From Cherax quadricarinatus (taxonomy: Eukaryota; Arthropoda; Malacostraca; Decapoda; Parastacidae), in the NCBI RefSeq assembly GCF_038502225.1, contig NC_091369.1, positions 6,865,587-6,929,586 on the forward strand: a stretch of DNA of 64,000 nt, given 5' to 3'. Positions 23,878 to 33,264 of this stretch are shown piece after piece (the first letter of the stretch is position 1; every line of letters begins with the position of its first letter). Below the pieces are notes generated by a model that was not told the DNA's origin, ran no database searches, and saw only the letters and a list, made by a program, of their open reading frames with translations. Both the position numbers and the translations under genes were made by a program.

Positions 23878-23980
23878 CCTTGATAATGTGAGTAGTCACG
23901 AAAGCGCTTGGAATTTCTCTATTCTTTCAGAGTGGTTGTTCTGCATATTCTGATATCACCTGTTTACTGTGATCTTATTG
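23875..23980 (+). repeat. Second, partial copy of the fold-back arm
   Basis: Starts 'gttccttgataatgtgag' and continues through 'attctttcagagtggttg' to 'gtgatcttattgc', with a few differences from 23704-23811. It also has the hammerhead-like order (TTGATAA at 23880, GAAA at 23900). Confidence 0.85.
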
Positions 23981-23981
23981 C

Positions 23982-24068
<87 letters not shown>

Positions 24069-24071
24069 AAT
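23981..24071. repeat. (TA)n then (ATA)n microsatellite
   Basis: TA repeat with 'atgtat' and 'aaat' interruptions, then ATA triplets reaching the fold-back at 24072. Confidence 0.93.
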
Positions 24072-24161
24072 AATTCATGGTATAACTTAACAAATCTTTG
24101 AGGATAATTGTGTTGCAGAGGTGTGAGAGTCATCACATATTTGTTAGTTATACCATGAATT
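24072..24161. mobile_element. Small fold-back (MITE-like), about 90 bp
   Basis: The left arm AATTCATGGTATAACT plus TAACAAAT (24072-24095) pairs with ATTTGTTAGTTATACCATGAATT (24139-24161), with one extra base in the left arm. The 43-bp centre has no coding potential. It is too short for a transposase. Confidence 0.65.
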
Positions 24162-24224
24162 AAGGATAAATTCTAGACTTCACCTTGCGAAAGCAGACAA
24201 AACAAATGCGATACTAATTATGGA

Positions 24225-24420
24225 CGAGGTAGATTATAGGAAAAAAATATCATATTAGAAGATATGGGAACTGGCGTGCCCCTTATGGATGAGAGAGCGT
24301 CTGGGAAATTATCTAAGGTTGGGAATGGTAACTAATTCTTTGGATCAAGAGCTCTTCAGCAACATCTAAGTTTCCTTTTGAATGGGCCAGGAGCAAGAGA
24401 CAGATAAGTCAGTTAACATA
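24225..24420 (+). repeat. Diverged copy of the dispersed repeat at 201-370
   Basis: Shares 'tttggatcaagagctcttcagc' and the following 'ctaagtttccttttgaatgg' with the 5' region. Confidence 0.45.
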
Positions 24421-24945
24421 AACATACATGAGAGAGGGGTCCCTCCTTCAATGCCAACTATATATACCTTGCTGGTATATCTTTCTATTATATCTCCCGT
24501 TATATATACCTCCCTCGCTCTATTTTCACACTAAATCTTTCACTATACATCCCTGTTATGTTTTGCACTATACATCCCTGCTATACCTCCTTACTCTAAC
24601 TTCCTACTCTATCTTGCACAATGCTTCCTGATATACCTCCCAGGGTGGCCAGAAGCACAACACAAGCGCTGGCGGCTCTCTCTCTTTCTCTCGCAGCTTA
24701 TTTAATTAAAAACTACTCGCACTTTTACAGGCTCGAGCCTCCAGCCTGACAAGACTGCAAAATTAGTTTAGGCGAGGCAGTAGAGGTGAGACACGTTAAC
24801 ACTTGCCAGCTGCACGACCTGCCTCCGGATGTGTTAAGGCAATCTCACTGAAAAAGTCATTTCTCACACACTCACACTCACGAGTATGTTCCTCACAAGA
24901 CACTCGGGGGTAAAACCTGAGAACTAGGCGTAAATAACAGAGAAT
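24421..24945. other. No gene recognised
   Basis: TAC/TATACC-rich text near 24430-24640, then mixed sequence. No motif-bearing frame or splice-bounded exon was seen. Confidence 0.4.
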
Positions 24946-24954
24946 GTACCCCAG

Positions 24955-25170
24955 TTTACGAAAAGGGAATGAAACAGAGAATGACTACCGGAGTTGTCAG
25001 AATGGGGAAGTGTAAGAAGTGGGGTTCCTCAAGTCTAGGTTTTAGGACCAGTAGTTTCTGGTGTATGTGAAGGACATATCACAAGGGATTTAGTCAGATA
25101 TATTCCTGTCCAGTTACGTGACTCTTTGAGCTTACAATTTGCAGCCGAAGATGCAAGTTTATCGTGCATC
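24955..25170 (+). pseudogene. Very decayed LINE RT fragment (LINE-A-like)
   Basis: 'agtggggttcctcaagtctaggttttaggaccagtag' parallels the RT tract coding SGVPQGSVLGPV, followed by 'gtatgtgaaggacat' (YVNDM-like) and 'gcagccgaagatgcaag' at the FADD position. Stops and indels throughout. Confidence 0.5.
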
Positions 25171-25354
25171 CCATATCCATCCTGTCTGCGGTAACGAATG
25201 CGAATATGGAAACGCAAAAAGGTCTAGAAACTAGGCCACCAAAGGATTTACAGTGCATCTGGATACATATCCACAATTTATATCTCATCTTTTGCAGGAA
25301 AACGAATAAAAAGGCACATACTGCGACTAGAGCAATACACACATAGGAAAGAGA

Positions 25355-25485
25355 CCCTTATGATAACATTTCGGTCCGACTTGGACCACAAACTAGTCAC
25401 TATAATTACTTAATGGTCCAAATCGGACCGAAACGTCGTCACAAGTTTCTTTCTCCTACGTGCGGGTTGTTTGTGTATCATCTCT
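25355..25485. repeat. Family-Q inverted pair (hairpin plus GAAACGTCGT)
   Basis: The minus-strand copy TTTCGGTCCGACTTGGACCA (25369-25388) faces the plus-strand copy TGGTCCAAATCGGACCGAAA (25412-25431), which is followed by CGTCGTCACAAG and 'gtgcgggttgtttgtgtatc'. The GGTCC/GGACC hairpin precedes GAAAC in each. Confidence 0.7.
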
Positions 25486-25655
25486 TGCAAGCTGTAAATT
25501 GTAGATATATGCCAAGATGTACTATTAAACCTTTGGTCGGAGGAAAATGATCTTACTTCGCCTGAGATACATAACAGCACCGCTCAGGTTACTGAGGCAA
25601 TGTTAGTACATGTTATATGTAGGGAAATTGTCATTATATTGACAGGATAATTGTG

Positions 25656-25659
<4 letters not shown>

Positions 25660-25711
<52 letters not shown>

Positions 25712-25725
25712 GCGCGCACACACAC
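25660..25725. repeat. (CA)n(CG)n alternating purine-pyrimidine tract
   Basis: CACACA followed by about ten CG dinucleotides and CA again; a strong Z-DNA candidate. It joins directly to a LINE-A 3' end. Confidence 0.93.
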
Positions 25726-25852
25726 GCCAGGAGCTGAGTCTCGATCCCTGCAACCACAATTAGGTGAGTACACACACTTGGAGCAGGGAGAGTGTGGACC
25801 TAGCAACGACCAACGAAGAGGCGGGGTTAGGAGCTACTAATCGACCCCTGCA
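25726..25852 (+). mobile_element. Two stacked LINE-A terminal fragments
   Basis: 'gccaggagctgagtctcgatccctgc' to 'gtgagtac', a short ACACAC, then a second copy 'ttggagcagggagagtgtgg' to 'gacccctgcaatta'. Confidence 0.75.
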
Positions 25853-26094
25853 ATTATCATGATTTGACAAAGCTCTACACAGGGAAGAACGTTCTCCAAA
25901 TAAAAGCTTGTTCTTCAACCTACGTTTCTATCTTCGTAGGTAAACTAGAATTACAATATTTAAATATATAACAGTTTACAAGTGTCCCAGGAGGTCATCC
26001 CTCACTGGGTAAACAGATGAGCTGCCATGACATCATAGTAAAACGACTTCAGTAACCATGCTCCTGCCCCTCTTTCCTACATATACTGGCTCCT

Positions 26095-26205
26095 TAACCT
26101 TCGTGCGTTAGTGTAACTTGTCAATGGTCCAAGTCGGACCGCAACCTCGTCATAAGCTTCTCTCTCCTATGTGTGGGTTATCTGTGTGCCAGAGGATTCA
26201 GTACC
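26095..26205 (+). repeat. Family-Q copy, single
   Basis: 'cgttagtgtaacttgtcaatggtccaagtcggaccgcaacctcgtc' with the usual tail 'cctatgtgtgggttatctgtgtg'. GAAA has become GCAA. Confidence 0.6.
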
Positions 26206-26444
26206 CGGGTTTACTCAGTGGCGAGCGAAGATGAAACGTTTATTTAGCAATTCTTCCTCTTGACACTGTGACTGTAGCCAGCGTTAAACGTGTGAGACAG
26301 GGAGAGAAAAGAGGGAGGGAGGAGCAAGGTAAAAAACTCGGAGACGTGAGAAGGATGTAAGGCGACTTTAGGACACGTTTGTTCCTGGTAATGATCTTAT
26401 TGCATTTCCCTGGGCGTCCTAAGGACCATCACCAGCTGAGCTGA

Positions 26445-27118
26445 GTGCCTCTCACTGGAGTAATATCCTGCAGCCAGAACCTCTTCTCTCCAACTGTCTT
26501 ACTTCTTCCTGACTCCCAGGCTCTTGCTGTCGCTGTTGCTGTTATTGTTATACCTGTCCTACCATTCTGCTGCTGTTACTGCTCTGGCGTTACTACTACT
26601 ACTACTACTGCTGCTGCTACTACTGCTACTGCACTTGCGTTACTATTGTGTTGCTGCTACTGCTGCCTGCTTCATGACTCACGAAATCGTAATGACACGA
26701 TTGCAAGCGCATCGGTCTGGAGTTTTATGACTCTGATCGCGGGTTATATCCCCGCCCGTGGTATGGTTTGCTTCCTGCTGTTACTACCGCTGCTGCACCT
26801 CTGTTACTACTGTACTGTTACTGTTGCTATTACTACTGCTGTTGCTGTTGCTTAACCTGCGTTGCCATTCTGCTGCTCCTACTTCTACTACTGCTGCTAT
26901 TGTTGTTCCTGTTACTACTACTACTACTACTACTGCTGCTGCTGTTGCTGTACCGGTGTTACTACTGCTGCTGCTGTTGCTGTTTCCGGTGTTACTACTA
27001 CTGTTGCTGCTACTACTGCTTCTGTTGTTGCTGCTTATACTGCGTTACTATTCTGCTGCTATTGTTATGCTGCTGCTCCAGCGTTATTGTTTCTATTACT
27101 GCTTCTCTGCCGTTACTA
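26445..27118 (+). repeat. CTG/CTA/GTT triplet-rich low-complexity region with SINE insert
   Basis: Imperfect triplets (ctactactgctgctgttgctg) interrupted by 'gcgttactattctgctgc' returns. The Leu/Tyr/Cys-rich frames are triplet translations. A tRNA-like SINE head lies inside it (26668-26772). Confidence 0.75.
26668..26772 (+). repeat. tRNA-derived SINE head (SINE-2)
   Basis: 'gactcacgaaatcgtaatgacacgatt', then 'gactctgatcgcgggttatatccccgcccgtgg', a degenerate B-box in a GC stem. It lies within the triplet-rich tract. Confidence 0.5.
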
Positions 27119-27150
27119 GGTCAATAACCCAGACAGGACTCGCATCAATA

Positions 27151-27470
27151 GTTTCCAGCTTACGACGATGTTTCGGTTCGACTTGGGCCATTTACAAAGT
27201 CACACTAACACGAAAGATATAGGGAGCCAGTATATATAGGCGAAACACTGGTTTGGTAATAGTTGTGTATGAGTGAAACTAACTCTCGAGTAGCGTCATT
27301 GAAGCTAAAACCTTGTGTAACTTTAATAAAAAATAGGTTAGACAAATACATAAGTGGGTGCCTTACTCTTGTCCGTTAGTGTGATTTTTGTAAATGGTCC
27401 GACTCGGACCGAAACGTCGTGGTAAGCTCCCCTCTCCAATGTGCGGGTTATTTGTGTATTGTTCCAGTCA
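27151..27470. repeat. Family-Q inverted pair with 120-bp spacer
   Basis: Left copy on minus ('cgacgatgtttcggttcgacttgggccatt', about 27163-27192), right copy on plus ('aaatggtccgactcggaccgaaacgtcg', about 27393-27420), ending 'gtgtattgttccagtcacgg'. Both carry the 'gttagtgtga' lead-in. Confidence 0.65.
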
Positions 27471-27499
27471 CGGTATTGTACCTTTTTGTTCTTTATAAG

Positions 27500-27605
27500 T
27501 GTATGTGGCTTGGACCTGACTAACTTAGGCCAGTAGTTGACTTGAACCTGCCTAGCATGTGCCAGAAGGCCTGCTGCAGTGCTCCTTCTTGCTTACGTTC
27601 TTATG
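27500..27605 (+). repeat. LINE-C 3' UTR fragment
   Basis: 'gaacctgcctagcatgtgcc', 'agaaggcctgctgcagtg' and 'cttgcttacgttcttatg' match, in reverse orientation, the threefold repeat at the LINE-C tail (49905-50095). Another fragment lies at 29190-29285. Confidence 0.6.
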
Positions 27606-27724
27606 ATAATCCCCAGAGGACTAATAGACAAGGATAACTCTGGAGGGTTAGTAACACAAGCAGAGCACTGCGGCTTATTTCCAGTATAGTTCTAGGGGGT
27701 CTTTCTCGGTGATACACCACACAA

Positions 27725-28070
27725 GACCTAGCTACCTATTTATTGCTAGACGATAGGGCAAGTAGGTATCTTAAGACTTATCTAAACGTCTCACCCTGAC
27801 CAGGATGCAACCCACAAGTCACTGACACTCAGGTACCTATTTATTGCTAGATGACCAGGGGCAGTAGGTGTTATAACACTTGTCTATACGTTTCCCCTGC
27901 CCAGGATGCATTCCACAGCAGTCCACCGAGACCCAAGTACCTATTTACTGCTAGGTAAACAGGGAAAGAACGAGTTTGAAAAATTGACTTTTTCTCTTGC
28001 CCCACCCGTAATCGAACCCGAGTCCTTTCGGTTGTGAGCGGAAACCCTGAGAGTCCTGAGAGGATTGAAT
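27725..28070 (-). repeat. SINE-1-type copy with body segment repeated three times
   Basis: On the minus strand: B-box GGGTTCGATTAC (complement near 28010-28022), then the body 'cctagcagtaaataggtac'. Two further body copies follow (near 27830-27910 and 27735-27800), giving three tandem 'acctattta-tgctag' blocks on the plus strand. Confidence 0.6.
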
Positions 28071-28194
28071 CCTAGGATGTTGATGGTTGATGCTACAAGC
28101 TTTTGATCCCAGGAACTGGAGGTAGCCTTCCGTTCCTCGAATCGAACCTGACCGCCTCCTATTCACCACGTACTGCACAGAAATGCGTACTCTT

Positions 28195-28375
28195 CACTAA
28201 CTCTACGGCTGAGGGACTGATTACCTCATCTTTTGTATACAGTTCTGCTGTCTTCCCATTATATCCTTGAATTTGTATTAATAAAGCCACTGGATGGCGA
28301 AACGTCTACAATAAAGATATCCAGATGTTGCACATGTGTCTAATTCCTCATCTTGTCGATATTGTAAACCATTCA
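28195..28375 (+). repeat. Family-P repeat with hammerhead-like hairpin
   Basis: Contains TTTGTA, TTAATAA, A, GCCA-CTGGA-TGGC, GAAACGTC, TACAA (28274-28311), then 'taaagatatccagatgttg' and 'acacatgtgtctaattcctcatcttgtcg'. TTGTA/TACAA can form stem I. Two more copies sit in the fold-back at 58436-58800. Confidence 0.6.
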
Positions 28376-28429
28376 TGTAAACCTATCATGATACCTGCTC
28401 CTTGTCCCCACACAAGCTCCTGACCCCGG

Positions 28430-28535
28430 GTTTATAGTTTTAAGAATAGTGATGACAGTGTTTAAGCAGCCAGGAGAATGAAGCTAGTAGCAGCCAGAGA
28501 GACAAGGCCAGGATCACAGACTTGACCCCTACAAC
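28430..28535 (+). mobile_element. Diverged LINE-A 3' fragment
   Basis: 'gtttatagttttaagaat', 'gaagctagtagcagccag' and 'acttgacccctacaacc' follow the order of the LINE-A 3' end, with many changes. Confidence 0.4.
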
Positions 28536-28683
28536 CAATGTCTAACTCAAGAGTGCAGCCCAGACCCTGGAGGCAGTGTTTACCAACACAACATTAGGCA
28601 AGGTGTCTTGTGTTGCTTTCAGATAATCCTGGACTCATGGCACCTTCCAGGCGCCTTGCTTTCACCTGGGGATATATGAGGTA

Positions 28684-28685
<2 letters not shown>

Positions 28686-28729
<44 letters not shown>
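28686..28729. repeat. (GT)n microsatellite
   Basis: About 43 bp of pure GT. Confidence 0.93.
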
Positions 28730-28730
<1 letters not shown>

Positions 28731-29034
28731 ATGGTGATGAAAGAAGGTTAATTAACACACGGGAGAGAAGCTTCTTGTTTTTCCATAACAATGACCATTA
28801 TTCCAGGCGAGACTCTTATTTTTCACGTCTTTCCTAACACGCGTGTGTGTACACCTTCCTTATTACCTTGACTTGTGTTGTAATGAAGAGCTAAACCCGT
28901 GTGGGTTACTCAAGTAATGAGTGGTGGAGGCTGGCGCCTTCGCCTATTAATGAGGACCTGGTCTCTGACCAGACACCTGCCTCGCTAAGTAGGGTGTGAA
29001 TCTTCAGGTCACTTTCGGTATATGCCCGTCACGA

Positions 29035-29165
29035 TCTAAACCAGGTCCTAAACCAGGTCCTATACCAGGTCCTATACCAGGTCCTAAACCAGGTCCTATA
29101 CCAGGTCCTAAACCAGGTCCTATACCAGGTCCTAAACTAGGTCCTAAACCAGGCCTTACCTAAAC
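29035..29165. repeat. 12-bp tandem repeat (CCAGGTCCTATA / CCAGGTCCTAAA)
   Basis: About ten units alternating between 'taaa' and 'tata' versions. Confidence 0.9.
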
Positions 29166-29189
29166 CCGCATTGCAAATGGGTTGGGGAA

Positions 29190-29285
29190 ATATTTTTATT
29201 GGAGGGTTTGGGTTTGAGGAGGACCTGCTTAGTATGGGCCAGAAGGCCTGCTGCAGTCTTCCTCCTTTCTTATCTTCTTATACCA
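29190..29285 (+). repeat. LINE-C 3' UTR fragment
   Basis: 'ggacctgcttagtatgggcc', 'agaaggcctgctgcagtc' and 'tttcttatcttcttata', as at 27500-27605. Confidence 0.55.
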
Positions 29286-29299
29286 CGGTAGGCACTAAA

Positions 29300-29440
29300 C
29301 CCGGCTGAGCAAGATCTAACTTGAGGAACTGAATAAGTATCCTCTTAAAGATAGCTAGGGGTATCTTGATAATTTTCCTTGTGTACGAGAGGAGGCTCTT
29401 GAAAAGTCTTGGGCCCCTTAAGCTTATCTATTATTTTTGT
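29300..29440 (-). mobile_element. LINE-B fragment
   Basis: 'ctcttaaagatagctaggggtatcttgataa' and 'ggaggctcttgaaaagtcttgggcccc' correspond to 38350-38425 of the nested LINE-B, in the same orientation. Confidence 0.55.
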
Positions 29441-29629
29441 TACCAAACTGGTTGTGTGTTGGCAATTACCTATTTTATCGCAACCTGTCATGTTCTTGTA
29501 ATATATATTATCATGTTTCGTCTTCGTGTTTGAGTGAACATGCGTGACATGATGATTTATAGTTATAGTGTTGAAATGTACGTGTGTTTATGTATGGAAG
29601 TGAAAAACAACCTGTGTGTGTGTGTAAAC

Positions 29630-29724
29630 ACATATTTGTGGTTGTAGGGGTCGAGACACAGCTCCCGGCCCCGCCTCTTCGCTGGTCGCTACTAGATACA
29701 CTCTCCCTGCTCCTTAGCTTTACT
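29630..29724 (-). mobile_element. LINE-A terminal fragment
   Basis: 'tttgtggttgtaggggtcgag' to 'cactctccctgctccttagctt' is the complement of the LINE-A 3' end; another LINE-A copy starts immediately after. Confidence 0.8.
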
Positions 29725-31240
29725 GTGTGTACTCACCTAGTTGAGGTTGCGGGGGTCGAGTCCGAGCTCCTGGCCCCGCCTCTTCACTGATCGCTACTAG
29801 GTCACTCTCCCTGAACCGTGAGCTTTATCATACCTCTGCTTAAAGCTATGTATGGATCCTGCCTCCACTACATCGCTTCCCAAACTATTCCACTTACTGA
29901 CTACTCTGTGGCTGAAGAAATACTTCCTAACATTCCTGTGATTCATCTGTGTCTTCAACTTCCAACTGTGTCCCCTTGTTACTGTGTCCAATCTCTGGAA
30001 CATCCTGTCTTTGTCCACCTTGTCAATTCCTCTCAGTATTTTGTATGTCGTTATCATGTCCCCCCTATCTCTCCTGTCCTCCAGTGTCGTCAGGTTGATT
30101 TCCCTTAACCTCTCCTCGTAGGACATACCTCTTAGCTCTGGGACTAGTCTTGTTGCAAACCTTTGCACTTTCTCTAGTTTCTTCATGTGCTTGGCTAGGT
30201 GTGGGTTCCAAACTGGTGCCGCATACTCCAATATGGGCCTAACGTACACGGTGTACAGGGTCCTGAATGATTCCTTATTAAGATGTCGGAATGCTGTTCT
30301 GAGGTTTGCTAGGCGCCCATATGCTGCAGCAGTTATTTGGTTGATGTGCGCTTCAGGAGATGTGCCTGGTGTTATACTCACCCCAAGATCTTTTTCCTTG
30401 AGTGAGGTTTGTAGTCTCTGACCCCCTAGACTGTACTCCGTCTGCGGTCTTCTTTGCCCTTCCCCAATCTTCATGACTTTGCACTTGGTGGGATTGAACT
30501 CCAGGAGCCAATTGCTGGACCAGGTCTGCAGCCTGTCCAGATCCCTTTGTAGTTCTGCCTGGTCTTCGATCGAGTGAATTCTTCTCATCAACTTCACGTC
30601 ATCTGCAAACAGGGACACCTCAGAGTCTATTCCTTCCGTCATGTCGTTCACAAATACCAGAAACAGCACTGGTCCTAGGACTGACCCCTGCGGGACCCCG
30701 CTGGTCACAGGTGCCCACTCTGACACCTCGCCACGTACAATGACTCGCTGCTGTTTTCCTGACAAGTATTCCCTGATCCATTGTAGTGCCTTCCCTGTTA
30801 TCCCTGCTTGGTCCTCCAGTTTTTGCACCAATCTCTTGTGTGGAACTGTGTCAAACGCCTTCTTGCAGTCCAAGAAAATGCAATCCACCCACCCCTCTCT
30901 CTCTTGTCTTACTGCTGTCACCATGTCATAGAACTCCAGTAGGTTTGTGACACAGGATTTCCCGTCCCTGAAACCATGTTGGCTGCTGTTGATGAGATCG
31001 TTCCTTTCTAGGTGTTCCACCACTCTTCTCCTGATAATCTTCTCCATGATTTTGCATACTATACATGTCAGTGACACTGGTCTGTAGTTTAATGCTTCAT
31101 GTCTGTCTCCTTTTTTAAAGATTGGGACTACATTTGCTGTCTTCCATGCCTCAGGCAATCTCCCTGTTTCGATAGATGTATTGAATATTGTTGTTAGGGG
31201 TACACATAGCGCCTCTGCTCCCTCTCTCAATACCCATGGG
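29725..31240 (-). mobile_element. LINE-A, 5'-truncated, with intact RT frame
   Basis: Runs from the 3' terminus at 29725 (GT-rich, then actcacctag) to an abrupt end at 31240, where (GT)n begins. It is the best-preserved RT in the window. Compared with the copy at 1376-5715 it lacks ORF1, the endonuclease and the start of RT. Confidence 0.88.
29797..31240 (-). pseudogene. LINE-A ORF2 C-terminal half: reverse transcriptase, uninterrupted
   Basis: About 480 codons without a stop. In order: 'SPWVLREGAEALC', 'WKTANVVPIFKKGD', 'NYRPVSLT', 'QHGFRDGKSC' , 'FLDCKKAFDTVPHKRL', 'SGVPQGSVLGPVLF', catalytic 'FADDVKLMRR', then the thumb/C-terminal domain with 'YVRPILEYAAPVWNP', 'GDMITTYKIL' and 'FFSHRVVSKWNSL'. 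All visible RT signature residues, including both Asp of FADD, are present. It has no natural start: the open frame extends upstream only into the His/Thr translation of the adjoining (CA)n. The true length of ORF2 is about twice this. It would not mobilise itself but shows a recently active family. Confidence 0.85.
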
Positions 31241-31755
<515 letters not shown>

Positions 31756-31850
31756 AGGCCACGAGTGAGGTGACATGATTGTTGGGGCCACGAGTGAGGT
31801 GACATGATTGTTGGGGCCACGAGTGAGGTGACATGATTGTTGGGGCAAGG
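31756..31850. repeat. Threefold 30-bp direct repeat
   Basis: Three copies of 'ggccacgagtgaggtgacat' plus 'gattgttggg'. A second small duplication ('actggatgacgactgtgtgg') follows at 31860 and 31911. Confidence 0.85.
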
Positions 31851-32175
31851 AGTGGACATGACTGGATGACGACTGTGTGGTCGTCATCCACTTTAGGAAA
31901 GTCGTACAGGACTGGATGACGACTGTGTGGTCCAGTTCAGGGTAAACTGGAGGTCAGAAATAAGACGAGAAACTTGTGGTATGCGCAGTCACACCTCACC
32001 TCTGTCGTCTAGTTAAGTGGGCTCACAGAATTCAAGTCATGGAGTGCCCTAGAAACATCTAGGGAGTATTTTATACGACTTTCTAAGCCCAGGTTAACCC
32101 AGGGTATTGACAGGTAAGGCATCTAACTTCATTTAACAAAATGATCTTGTAACATTAACCCAACGAATACCAAAT

Positions 32176-32176
32176 G

Positions 32177-32215
<39 letters not shown>
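32176..32215. repeat. (ATT)n microsatellite, 5' side of an RTE-like LINE
   Basis: About 13 triplets; the same triplet repeat follows the element at 33183-33212. Confidence 0.93.
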
Positions 32216-32216
<1 letters not shown>

Positions 32217-33182
32217 GAATTTGGTAGGGTGTGCAAAAGAAGAAAATTAAAGGTGAATACAGGAAAGAGTAAGGTTATGAGGATAACAAAAAGATTAGGT
32301 GATGAAAGATTGAATATCAGATTGGAGGGAGAGAGTATGGAGGAGGTGAACGTATTCAGATATTTGGGAGTGGACGTGTCAGCGGATGGGTCTATGAAAG
32401 ATGAGGTGAATCATAGAATTGATGAGGGAAAAAGAGTGAGTGGTGCACTTAGGAGTCTGTGGAGACAAAGAACTTTGTCCTTGGAGGCAAAGAGGGGAAT
32501 GTATGAGAGTATAGTTTTACCAACGCTCTTATATGGGTGTGAAGCGTGGGTGATGAATGTTGCAGCGAGGAGAAGGCTGGAGGCAGTGGAGATGTCATGT
32601 CTGAGGGCAATGTGTGGTGTGAATATAATGCAGAGAATTCGTAGTTTGGAAGTTAGGAGGAGGTGCGGGATTACCAAAACTGTTGTCCAGAGGGCTGAGG
32701 AAGGGTTGTTGAGGTGGTTCGGACATGTAGAGAGAATGGAGCGAAACAGAATGACTTCAAGAGTGTATCAGTCTGTAGTGGAAGGAAGGCGGGGTAGGGG
32801 TCGGCCTAGGAAGGGTTGGAGGGAGGGGGTAAAGGAGGTTTTGTGTGCGAGGGGCTTGGACTTCCAGCAGGCATGCGTGAGCGTGTTTGATAGGAGTGAA
32901 TGGAGACAAATGGTTTTTAATACTTGACGTGCTGTTGGAGTGTGAGCAAAGTAACATTTATGAAGGGATTCAGGGAAACCGGCAGGCCGGACTTGAGTCC
33001 TGGAGATGGGAAGTACAGTGCCTGCACTCTGAAGGAGGGGTGTTAATGTTGCAGTTTAAAAACTGTAGTGTAAAGCACCCTTCTGGCAAGACAGTGATGG
33101 AGTGAATGATGGTGAAAGTTTTTCTTTTTCGGGCCACCCTGCCTTGGTGGGAATCGGCCGGTGTGATAATAAAAAAAAAAAA
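32216..33182 (+). mobile_element. RTE-like LINE, 5'-truncated, with 3' UTR and A tail
   Basis: A 3' portion of a LINE different from LINE-A: about 700 bp of coding remnant, then a 250-bp 3' UTR including 'cgtgctgttggagtgtgagc' and 'ccaccctgccttggtggg', ending in an A-run at 33170-33182. It is bordered by (ATT)n on both sides. A minus-strand fragment of the same UTR lies at 60430-60545 and a shorter one at 46685-46755. Confidence 0.8.
32229..32927 (+). pseudogene. RTE-like reverse transcriptase, C-terminal fragment
   Basis: A 232-codon open frame with the layout typical of the thumb and C-terminus of RTE-type LINE polymerases: 'VNTGKSKVMRIT', 'FRYLGVDVSADGSM', 'EVNHRIDEG', 'LPTLLYGCEAWVM', 'LRWFGHVERM', 'GRRGRGRPRKGW' and 'FDRSEWR'. 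The catalytic palm motifs (VPQG, FADD) are upstream of the truncation and absent, so it has no polymerase function. No in-frame stop within the retained part suggests a fairly young insertion. The exact clade (RTE or a relative) is inferred from these motifs. Confidence 0.8.
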
Positions 33183-33212
33183 ATATTATTATTATTATTA
33201 TTATTATTATTT
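33183..33212. repeat. (ATT)n microsatellite, 3' side of the RTE-like LINE
   Basis: About 9 triplets directly after the A tail. Confidence 0.93.
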
Positions 33213-33264
33213 AGTGCTATGCTTATATTGGTCATCTAACACAAGTTATGATGTAAAGTGAAGT

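Noticed and set aside
25660..25806. Cys/Val/Arg-rich frames over (CA)n(CG)n and similar frames over every (CA)n and (TA)n tract
   Set aside because: Dinucleotide repeats read as alternating two-residue peptides; no coding meaning.
26445..27222. Leu-rich frames that look like membrane or signal segments (possible N-terminal M13 exon)
   Set aside because: They are CTG/CTA triplet expansions with a SINE inside, and no splice-bounded exon; no link to the M13 gene 32 kb away.
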